From: a virus | Length of the DNA: 20,746 bases | Reading direction: 5' to 3' (one strand) | IMG/VR virus record: IMGVR_UViG_3300036832_001355 | Location: 1 to 20,746 of that record | In this document: piece after piece, positions 6,900 to 13,300 of the stretch | Layout: every line of letters begins with the position of its first letter | Position numbering within the stretch: position 1 is the stretch's first letter | Made by a program: the position numbers and the translations under genes | The notes under the pieces: generated by a model | Databases searched by the model: none | Told to the model about the DNA's origin: nothing | The model's input: only the letters and a program-made list of their open reading frames with translations

Positions 6900-7561
6900 C
6901 AAAGCCACGGTCGCCAGAAGTGCGAGAGCACACTGTCGACCGCCTTCTGAATCGCGGGCGATGCCGCGACGCCCTTCATTCCCATCGCACCTTGCTGCGC
7001 GCCTGTTGGGAAAAACATGACTCTCGCATGTTTATGGCTCACCATGCGAATGTTGCCCGCCGAGATCGCGCCCAACAGCATTTGATAGTAGGCTTCGCGC
7101 GTGAGCCCGACGGCGAGTTGCTTCAACGCGGGCGGCGCATCATCCGGCAACAAATAACCGCCGGAATAAACCACGTCGATCGTGCCATCCCACCATCCGC
7201 CGTCCGTTCTGTAGAGCATGCCGGTGCGCTGCTCTAACACCCAAGGGCGCGGATCGAGCAAGAGATCGTTGCCATCGGCGTCGACCATGCTCACGATATC
7301 TTGGAGCAGGACCGGCCAGCGCGAGAAAAAGAGCCGCTTTGGATAGTTGACGATATCGTAAAACGTTTCCTCGACCTGCTCTTTGACGAAGACGCGCGCG
7401 ACCAACGTCGCCAGCGTGTCGCTCATGTTCTCGATAAAAAACGTGAGCGATTGATCCTTGCTGGTATCGCTTGCCGGAATATTGAGCGCGGTCTTGGCTT
7501 CGGCGAGCGTGAGCAGCGCGACGGAATCCGCGGGTGTAAGCACGTTGAGAAGGTGTTGCAT
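6899..7561 (-). CDS. Head-tail connector protein (HK97 gp6-like)
   Basis: This 220-aa protein starts MQHLLNVLTPADSVALLTLA. It has the family layout: an N-terminal helix pair with LAEAKTALNI, a long loop, then VVYSGGYLLPDDAPPALKQL, the Y-x-x-GY...P...LKQA-like stretch typical of gp6 connectors, and a C-terminal helix. The family forms a ring below the portal. The ATG at 7561 lies just after the collagen-like gene's stop (7566). The longer frame to 7681 overlaps that gene and is dropped. The C-terminal region after about 165 is longer than in the short connectors. The start has only a weak ribosome binding site. Confidence 0.75.
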   Translation of the reverse strand: MQHLLNVLTPADSVALLTLAEAKTALNIPASDTSKDQSLTFFIENMSDTLATLVARVFVKEQVEETFYDIVNYPKRLFFSRWPVLLQDIVSMVDADGNDLLLDPRPWVLEQRTGMLYRTDGGWWDGTIDVVYSGGYLLPDDAPPALKQLAVGLTREAYYQMLLGAISAGNIRMVSHKHARVMFFPTGAQQGAMGMKGVAASPAIQKAVDSVLSHFWRPWL

Positions 7562-7565
7562 CGGT

Positions 7566-9401
7566 TCATGCCACGCGAAGGAATTCTTCGAACAGGCCGC
7601 GCACTTCGAGCGCGTGCTCGGTGCCATTCGACATCTTGGCGATGATGCGGAAGTTCGCGCGATCGACATCGAAACCGGCAAAGCTCACGCCCGCCTCACC
7701 GCGTTCGCCCTTGAGCCCTTGCTCGCCGGGCAAACCCTTCTCGCCCTTCTTTCCCGGCGACGCGACAAGCTGCCAATCCGGGCCGGGGCATTCGCCCGGA
7801 TTCTCCTTCCGAGCGATAAATGATCCGCCGTTGCACGCCACGAGATCGCGGGCGTGGTAGCTCTCGCTTTCGTCATAGGTGCCGCGGATCACCATGTCCC
7901 GGCCCGGCGTTCCGGCAGCGGCTATCAGTTGCCAACCCTCACCGCCGGGAACCGACTTGAGATCGCACAACGCTTGGAAGCATTCGCCGCCATAGGTGAC
8001 GCATGCCCCCGCATAGGTGATTTCGTCTTGCCGCCAGATTTTGACTGACGGCAGAAATCCGTTCGGTCCGCGCTCACCGCGCTCGCCGCGCTCACCACGC
8101 GCGCCGTCTTTGCCGTCGAGGCCATCACGGCCATCGACACCGCTCGCGCCGCGCTCGCCGCGCGCACCTTGCTCGCCGCGCAGCCCGCGCGTGCCGGGCA
8201 AACCTTGGACGCCGGGTAAACCGCGCTCGCCGTGCTCGCCGCGTGCCCCTACGTCGCCTTTTTCACCCTTGGGGCCTATGACTGTCTCGCCGCGCTCGCC
8301 GCGCGCACCAGCGACGCCCGTATCGCCTTTCTCGCCGCGCTCGCCGCGTTGACCGGCTTCGCCGCGCACGCCGCGTTGCCCGATTGGGCCGATCTCGCCG
8401 CGCAGGCCGAATTCGCCGCGTTCGCCTTTCTCGCCGCGCTCGCCCTTCTCGCCACGTTCACCGACCGCGCCAGGATCGCCCTGCTTGCCGATCAAACCGG
8501 GCTCACCTTGCTCGCCGCGTTCGCCCTTCTCGCCGAGAGCGCCGGGCTCGCCGCGCTCGCCACGCTCGCCACGCTCGCCGGGCTGTCCCTGCTTACCCTC
8601 GGGCCCCGGCTCGCCACGCTCGCCGGATTGACCTTGCACGCCGGGCTCGCCGCGCTCGCCGCGCTCGCCCTTTTCCGGCATGTCGATTTTCGCGACCGCT
8701 TTGTCGATCGCGGTATCAATGTAATGCATCGCGTGGTGCTCAAGCTTATCGAGCACCACCGGTTGAATGACTCGCGACACGAGTTCGGGATCGGCGGATT
8801 CGCCGCGATCGCCCTTGTCGCCCTTCTCACCGCGATCGCCACGCTCGCCACGGATGCCGCGCGTACCGGGTTGCCCCGGCTCGCCGCGCTCACCACGTTG
8901 GCCGGGAGGGCCAGCCGGGCCGGATTGACCATCTGCGCCATCCCTCCCGGCCGGTCCGCTCGCTCCGGTATCACCGGGCGGGCCGGGAGGGCCGCGCTCA
9001 CCCGGAGAACCATCACGACCGGCAGCACCGGGGTCGCCCTTCTCACCGCGCGGGCCGGGATTCCCGCTCGGTCCAGATGATCCCGGTTGCCCGTCACGCA
9101 CGACGGCAAGGCGAGCATCGATGATCTCGCCCTTGTCCGTCATGAAGCCTTCGATGCGGCGCAGTAGCTCGGAATTCTCGGCACGCAAATTAGCGATCGC
9201 AATGCTCGCGCTCGCAACCACTGCTTTCGCGGTCGCGTCGATAAGCTCGATCCTGCGCTCCGCTTCGCGCTGTACGTCGTCGAGAATTAGACCGATTGCT
9301 GCTTTGATACTGTTAGGGATTAAAGCGAGCGCATTCGCCGCGGCTAATTCGGCTCTGGCTTGCCCATCCTCGTAATTCTCGTGCGATGATATCTGTGACA
9401 T
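7566..9401 (-). CDS. Collagen-like fibre protein with two CBM5/12-like segments
   Basis: This 611-aa protein has a helical, coiled-coil-like N-terminus (about 10-98). It is followed by Gly-X-Y triplets at about 104-201 and 244-448, broken by a helical segment at 202-243. Next come two short segments, ITYAGACVTYGGECFQALCD and SYHARDLVACNGGSFIARKE, each ending in a WQLIA/WQLVA motif. Such pairs resemble small carbohydrate-binding (CBM5/12) modules. A last Gly-X-Y patch lies at 549-571 and a small tail completes the protein. Triplets are rich in GERGE/GEKGE, which can stabilise a triple helix without hydroxyproline. It would form a trimeric fibre. Its place between portal and connector genes suggests a head- or neck-attached fibre rather than an ordinary tail fibre. 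The ATG at 9401 overlaps the portal gene by 89 bases and has GAGG just upstream. Confidence 0.85.
   Translation of the reverse strand: MSQISSHENYEDGQARAELAAANALALIPNSIKAAIGLILDDVQREAERRIELIDATAKAVVASASIAIANLRAENSELLRRIEGFMTDKGEIIDARLAVVRDGQPGSSGPSGNPGPRGEKGDPGAAGRDGSPGERGPPGPPGDTGASGPAGRDGADGQSGPAGPPGQRGERGEPGQPGTRGIRGERGDRGEKGDKGDRGESADPELVSRVIQPVVLDKLEHHAMHYIDTAIDKAVAKIDMPEKGERGERGEPGVQGQSGERGEPGPEGKQGQPGERGERGERGEPGALGEKGERGEQGEPGLIGKQGDPGAVGERGEKGERGEKGERGEFGLRGEIGPIGQRGVRGEAGQRGERGEKGDTGVAGARGERGETVIGPKGEKGDVGARGEHGERGLPGVQGLPGTRGLRGEQGARGERGASGVDGRDGLDGKDGARGERGERGERGPNGFLPSVKIWRQDEITYAGACVTYGGECFQALCDLKSVPGGEGWQLIAAAGTPGRDMVIRGTYDESESYHARDLVACNGGSFIARKENPGECPGPDWQLVASPGKKGEKGLPGEQGLKGERGEAGVSFAGFDVDRANFRIIAKMSNGTEHALEVRGLFEEFLRVA
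8058..9092 (-). repeat. Gly-X-Y coding DNA, degenerate 9-base tandem repeats
   Basis: The collagen-like triplets are encoded by a long run of degenerate 9-base units read as CGCGGCGAG or GGCGAGCGC on the minus strand, with breaks at the non-collagen segment (about 8673-8798). Such DNA can gain or lose units in frame by slippage. The long plus-strand Ala/Leu-rich open frames here are shadows of this repeat. Confidence 0.8.
8733..8759. repeat. Perfect 9-bp inverted repeat inside the collagen-like gene
   Basis: GTGGTGCTC (8733-8741) and GAGCACCAC (8751-8759) flank a 9-base loop. It lies in the non-collagen segment and encodes part of VVLDKLEHHAMH. There is no T-run, so it is not a terminator. 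It may be chance or may affect the message. Confidence 0.5.
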
Positions 9402-10746
9402 CTTCCTCTTGGCTCCGTTCTGCGCCGGGTTGAGGTGGCGCTGCGGGAGCGGGCGGGGCAGATGGTATTTTTGGTTGGCCCGGCGAGCCCGCCGGGATGC
9501 CTGCCGCTGCCGAAAGTGGAACTACTTGCTGTTGGACCCTCGGTTCCTCACCGAATTTTACGCTATCGTAACCTTCCATGTTGCGCGCATCATTCGGCGA
9601 AAAGACTCCGCCTTGAACGCCGCGCACGAGCGCTTCAATGCGTTCCTTGAATGCAGCGCGCAACAGCGCATCGGTATCAAATTCAACGTACTCGTCGGGC
9701 TGGCCTTTGAGCGCAAACGTTACGCCGAATGCTTCCTCGACATGATTGAGCGCGAAGCCCAATCCGGTCGCAATCCATTCCCGCATTAGCGCTTCGGTCG
9801 CGCCCGCGGTTGCACCGCCAATACCAAGCAAAGCGAGAGGAATGCGGAACGCCAGCGCGATATCTTCGCGCGACATTTTCATTACTTCGGCAACCTGCGA
9901 ATCCCTGCCGGTCACCATCGGGATCGCAACCGGCTTTAATCCGCCGTTGAGAATGACCGTGCCGCCCTCGCGGCTCTTTTCATCCCATCGATCGCGCGCG
10001 GCATCGACCGTATCGGGATCGAGCAGTTGATCGGTTGAGAGCACAAAACCGGGCCGCGCTTGATTGAGGTAAAAATTCAATTGCTGGCGCTTGATCGCGT
10101 CGCCTGCGGCGGCGTCGAGCGCAGCGGCAACCAACGGCGACTCACCGAGCAACGGGTCTTCGCGGCGACCTTGGTGCAAGCGGATATGCAGCACATCGCG
10201 CGCGGGCACATGCGGGAGCGGACCGAAGCGGCGATCGACAATCCAATTGCCAGATAATTGGTAGAAAATATCGCCAGTCTCGGCGACCATGCCGCGGCTC
10301 GCTCGCGGCGACATCAAATGCATCTCGTCGATTTCGTAACGCGAATTGCGCAGGCAAAATGCATAGGCGTTGCCGTCAAGATAAAGCGAGCGAACGGCGT
10401 TGAGCAGGAAATCAGAGATCGATTGATAGTCGTTGGGCTGGCGCAACACGCGCGCGAGCGCAGAATTGGTGATGCGCTTGCGGCCGCCTTTGCCGCTGGC
10501 GCGCCAATGGTCGCCAGGGCACATGGCTACGGTCTGACTGTACGATGACACACACGCCTCGACCATCGCCGAGCGCCCACCGACGCCGACGGGATCGTAA
10601 CCCATCTGCCACCAGTTCCAGTATTTCCCCCAATCACCAAGAAATCCGCCCGTGACCGGGAGATAATACGGCGGCGGGCGCGGCTGCCCCTCTTTCGGGG
10701 CAACCACGCCGTTCGCTTTGCTAACGATGGGAACCGAAGTCCGCAT
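9313..10746 (-). CDS. Portal protein (HK97 family)
   Basis: This 477-aa protein is the dodecameric vertex ring through which DNA is packaged and ejected. Family features include an N-terminal YSQTVAMCPGDHWR region, RVLRQPNDYQSISDFLLNAV and LDGNAYAF (about 105-130), a HIRLHQGRREDPLLGESPL stretch, a RPGFVLSTD segment, and IPLALLGI...TEALMREWI near 305-330. The C-terminal 80 residues are Pro/Ala/Gln-rich and end near ECARFNP. The ATG at 10746 shares a base with the previous stop (TAATG). Here the portal follows the capsid genes and an inserted sugar-enzyme pair, whereas in HK97 the portal precedes the protease and capsid. The last 89 bases overlap the collagen-like gene in another frame. Confidence 0.92.
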   Translation of the reverse strand: MRTSVPIVSKANGVVAPKEGQPRPPPYYLPVTGGFLGDWGKYWNWWQMGYDPVGVGGRSAMVEACVSSYSQTVAMCPGDHWRASGKGGRKRITNSALARVLRQPNDYQSISDFLLNAVRSLYLDGNAYAFCLRNSRYEIDEMHLMSPRASRGMVAETGDIFYQLSGNWIVDRRFGPLPHVPARDVLHIRLHQGRREDPLLGESPLVAAALDAAAGDAIKRQQLNFYLNQARPGFVLSTDQLLDPDTVDAARDRWDEKSREGGTVILNGGLKPVAIPMVTGRDSQVAEVMKMSREDIALAFRIPLALLGIGGATAGATEALMREWIATGLGFALNHVEEAFGVTFALKGQPDEYVEFDTDALLRAAFKERIEALVRGVQGGVFSPNDARNMEGYDSVKFGEEPRVQQQVVPLSAAAGIPAGSPGQPKIPSAPPAPAAPPQPGAERSQEEDVTDIIARELRGWASQSRISRGECARFNP

Positions 10747-11123
10747 TAGCTGTGCGAGCCGCCGCTTTGCGAGCCGCTTGGTGCTTGTCCGGGCGGGCGC
10801 GCGCGCTGGTCGCGCTGATCCTGTTGCGGTTGCCGCGGCGCGCCATGCTGCGATTGCGGCGACATGTGCCGCGTATCGTAACCGGTGCGCGCACCGCGTT
10901 GCGCTTCGAGATTGCGCTCGTGGTAGGGGTCGGCCTCGCCACCATCGGGCTCGTGCTCAAGAACGTGCTCGCCGAGCTTGGCACGATCGTTTTCCTCTTG
11001 CGTCGGCGTGGGTCTGCCGCGCGTGCGCTCGGCAAACTCTTTGCGCGAATGCTCGCTCGCCTCCTGCCCCTCTTTGAGCAGCCGTTCGCGGTTCTCTCGA
11101 TTGGGGTCGTTTTGGTCGGGCAT
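10746..11123 (-). CDS. Small hydrophilic hypothetical protein upstream of the portal
   Basis: This 125-aa protein starts MPDQNDPNRENRERLLKEGQ. It is almost devoid of hydrophobic residues and looks disordered. A central GRPTPTQEENDRAKLG and EHEPDGGEADPYHERN resembles short proteins I associate with portal-adjacent genes in alphaproteobacterial prophages; the function is unknown. The ATG at 11123 has AAGGAG at 11137-11132, which overlaps the end of the TPR gene, spacing eight bases. A longer frame to 11225 is rejected because it overlaps that gene and lacks such a site. The stop TAA overlaps the portal ATG. Confidence 0.7.
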   Translation of the reverse strand: MPDQNDPNRENRERLLKEGQEASEHSRKEFAERTRGRPTPTQEENDRAKLGEHVLEHEPDGGEADPYHERNLEAQRGARTGYDTRHMSPQSQHGAPRQPQQDQRDQRARPPGQAPSGSQSGGSHS

Positions 11124-11128
11124 GGTAC

Positions 11129-12139
11129 TTACTCCTTGGTTAAACTCCGCCGTTGCGCGAATGCGCTTGGCCAATCTCCAACGGCGATCTGCTCGCAGAG
11201 TTTCATCGCCGGATACCACGGGCAACCGTTATGCCATCGCCACGTCTTCGCAAAGGGGAGCATGGCGAAGATATTCGGGTGCCCGATCGCGCCGGTTATG
11301 TGCAGTGCACCGGTATCGATCGATACGATTTCGTCCATCAACGAGGCAACGGCTGCAACGTCGGCATAATCGGCATATTCGAATGCCGTAACGCCACATC
11401 CAACCGCCTGCTCTCGATCGTGGCCCTGTAAGCTAAACAGCGCGCAATCATCAGCACCGAGAAGTTGTAAAAACTGAACGGCCGCGATTGATCGCTCTCC
11501 GTTGGCGTGCTCGCCGAAGTGCGAGGTGTTGCTTGACCACGCGATGCCGATTTTCTTTTTACCGCCATTGCCAACCCTTTCTGCCCATTGCCTGCGCAGC
11601 GCCGCCTCTACGTCGAGATACGGCGGCGGCGGGATCGTATCGATCGATTGATGCAACAATGCAACGAGATCGAACGTCGCGCAGTAGTAATCGACTTCGC
11701 TATCGCTCGATACCGGCGCGAGTTGTGCGGCGACGCGCGCGAGCGCGGGCGGAACGTCGAGCACCACGTCGATGCCCATCGCCTTGAGCATCGGCACATA
11801 GCGCAGAAACATGATCGTGTCGCCGTAGCCTGCTTCGTGCATGACCACGAGCCGCTTGCCGCTGATATCTTCGCCGCGCCACTGCGGCACGCCCGGCCGC
11901 TCCGGCGTCGGAAAGTATGGCCGCCGGGTGTCAATCTCGGCAAAGCCCTCGGCATAGCGCCCGAGCGCGAGCAGGGTGAGCACGCGGTTCCAGCGCGCGA
12001 GCGGCCTATCGCGAATTGCGATCGCCTGATCGAACTCGACCAGCGCCGTGGCAAAGTCGTTGCGCCACAGATACTCGACGCCTTGCGCGACGTGCAGGCC
12101 GTAAATGTCCGGCACTATGTTCGACAAAACGCCAGCCAT
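11129..12139 (-). CDS. TPR protein with GT9-like glycosyltransferase domain
   Basis: This 336-aa protein has a short TPR-like helical region (about 15-75: YLWRNDFATALVEFDQAIAI, LTLLALGRYAEGFAEID). It is followed by a Rossmann-type half with RLVVMHEAGYGDTIMFLRYV (about 96-115) and a second half with IGIAWSSN (197-204) and SIDTGALHITGAIG (273-286), then MLPFAKTWRWHNG and PWYP. This layout matches TPR proteins whose C-terminal part resembles GT9 heptosyltransferases (GT-B fold). A sugar-transfer role is likely, but donor and acceptor are unknown. It lies in the head operon between methyltransferase and portal, an unusual site. The ATG at 12139 has no clear ribosome binding site; the HNH gene directly upstream faces away and may have displaced it. 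Confidence 0.75.
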   Translation of the reverse strand: MAGVLSNIVPDIYGLHVAQGVEYLWRNDFATALVEFDQAIAIRDRPLARWNRVLTLLALGRYAEGFAEIDTRRPYFPTPERPGVPQWRGEDISGKRLVVMHEAGYGDTIMFLRYVPMLKAMGIDVVLDVPPALARVAAQLAPVSSDSEVDYYCATFDLVALLHQSIDTIPPPPYLDVEAALRRQWAERVGNGGKKKIGIAWSSNTSHFGEHANGERSIAAVQFLQLLGADDCALFSLQGHDREQAVGCGVTAFEYADYADVAAVASLMDEIVSIDTGALHITGAIGHPNIFAMLPFAKTWRWHNGCPWYPAMKLCEQIAVGDWPSAFAQRRSLTKE

Positions 12140-12168
12140 TGAATCGGCTCACTGGTCCGCGCTATGTT
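12139..12168 (+). promoter_or_regulatory. Weak candidate promoter for the HNH-AP2 gene
   Basis: TTGAAT (12139-12144), an 18-base spacer and TATGTT (12163-12168) match four of six bases at each element of a sigma-70-type promoter. Transcription would begin at or near the ATG at 12174, giving a leaderless message. It sits over the start of the divergent TPR gene. The match is weak and could be chance. Confidence 0.2.
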
Positions 12169-12173
12169 TTTGC

Positions 12174-12677
12174 ATGGCCGATTCTCTTTCCCCATCTCGC
12201 CTGCGGCATTTGCTTTCCTATGATCCGAAGACGGGCATTTTCCGTTGGCGCGTTGATCCGCCACGCGGCACCAAACGCAAAGGAACGCTCGCGGGAAGCG
12301 TTCGTCCAAAACCGGACGGCCGTCGCGCAATCATGATTGACAAACGAATGTTTTTCGCTGGCCGGTTGGCGTTTCTATACATGACAGGCAAATGGCCGCG
12401 TCAATTGGTAGATCACGCAAACGGCGTTCCGGATGATGACCGATGGTGCAATCTTCGTGAGGCCGATCATTCGCAAAATGCCGCAAACAGTCGCGGGCAG
12501 AAGCAACGCTTGTCGCCGTTCAAAGGCGCATATTGGGACAGGGGCAAATATACTGCTCAAATTATTGTTCGTGGTCAGCGCATCTATCTCGGTCGTTTTA
12601 TCTTAGCCAAAGAAGCTCATGCCGCCTATATCCACGCCGCTCGACGGTTTTTCGGAGAGTATGCACGCGCGTGCTAA
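12174..12677 (+). CDS. HNH homing endonuclease-like protein with AP2 domain
   Basis: This 167-aa protein starts MADSLSPSRLRHLLSYDPKT. It has the HNH_3-type region LVDHANGVPDDDRWCNLREA (about 78-97) with D80-H81, N93, H99 and N102 as candidate active-site or metal residues, then an AP2-type DNA-binding part at about 115-165 (FKGAYWDRGKYTAQI, IYLGRF, KEAHAAYIHAARRFFGEYAR). This is the standard HNH-AP2 homing architecture of phages; it would nick or cut an uninserted allele. It is on the plus strand between the methyltransferase and TPR genes. Its TAA (12675-12677) shares CTAA with the methyltransferase TAG. I prefer ATG 12174 over an upstream ATG at 12105, which would run into the TPR gene. No ribosome binding site is obvious. 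Confidence 0.88.
   Translation: MADSLSPSRLRHLLSYDPKTGIFRWRVDPPRGTKRKGTLAGSVRPKPDGRRAIMIDKRMFFAGRLAFLYMTGKWPRQLVDHANGVPDDDRWCNLREADHSQNAANSRGQKQRLSPFKGAYWDRGKYTAQIIVRGQRIYLGRFILAKEAHAAYIHAARRFFGEYARAC
12663..12674. repeat. 12-bp palindrome at the convergent HNH / methyltransferase stops
   Basis: GCACGCGCGTGC is a perfect palindrome ending at the shared stop region. It has no loop and no T-run, so a terminator role is unproven. Confidence 0.35.
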
Positions 12678-13300
12678 GTGCGCATGAAAGCTAACCACGT
12701 CGAATCAACTTGTTGGATCGGCCAACCGTCAAAGCTGAGCCGATCGAGCACGCGCGTCACCTCGACCGCGTGGTTGACGTAATCGTGCCAAATGATCATC
12801 CCGCCGGGTCGCACCAAGGCCCGCGCGAGTTCGCTATCGTGGGTCACGACACGTTCGCTGTGATCGCCGTCGATAAACGCCGCATCGCACGGCTCTAAAT
12901 CGCGCTCGGTAAGATCGAGCGAGCCGCAGGGACGAAGCACAAGCTCGAAACGCGGATCGCTAAACGCGCGCCAGCCGGGATTTGGCACCATCTCGCTTCG
13001 TTGGTGCCGCAATCCCGGTTGATAGGACATCGGCACGTCAATGCCGATGTAGCGTTCAAGCGTCGGCACGTTGTGCAGCAACACGCATGCGGTGCGCCCA
13101 TCACGACAACCGAATTCAATCATGGTCTTGGCATTCACGCTGCGCACGAGCGCCGCGATGATTTCCATCTCACCGTCGCCAAGGTAGTTACGCGAGAGCC
13201 CAAGCCAATTGATCGGCCAGAGATCGAGCGTTTCCTTGGCGACGGTTGATAGCAAGGTCGGAGAGTCGCGTTTACCAAGCCACGTTTTGGACAACCGCAA
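12674..13300 (-). CDS. Class I SAM-dependent methyltransferase
   Basis: The product (up to 208 aa) has motif I as TMIEFGCRDGRTACVLL (about 59-75), an acidic strand end at IGID (85-88), and a late motif DAAFIDGDHSERVV (139-152) followed by LVRPGGMIIWHDYV. The IDGDH...GG...HD pattern is typical of small-molecule or sugar O-methyltransferases of the Methyltransf_24 kind, not of DNA methylases, because no DPPY-type motif is visible. It lies next to the TPR-glycosyltransferase gene, so joint modification of a glycan is plausible but inferred. The start is unclear: the first candidate is a TTG at 13300 that overlaps the capsid gene by 29 bases; no good ribosome binding site is seen. Its TAG shares bases with the HNH gene stop. 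Confidence 0.78.
   Translation of the reverse strand: MRLSKTWLGKRDSPTLLSTVAKETLDLWPINWLGLSRNYLGDGEMEIIAALVRSVNAKTMIEFGCRDGRTACVLLHNVPTLERYIGIDVPMSYQPGLRHQRSEMVPNPGWRAFSDPRFELVLRPCGSLDLTERDLEPCDAAFIDGDHSERVVTHDSELARALVRPGGMIIWHDYVNHAVEVTRVLDRLSFDGWPIQQVDSTWLAFMRT

Noticed and set aside
8733-8759. Intrinsic terminator
   Set aside because: The hairpin has no U-run on either strand and lies inside a gene.
8232-9080. A 282-codon Ala/Leu-rich plus-strand frame
   Set aside because: It is the mirror of the Gly-X-Y repeat (GCC/CTC units read antisense), not a membrane protein.
8058-9092. A CRISPR-like or satellite array
   Set aside because: The repeat is in-frame 9-base collagen coding DNA without spacers.
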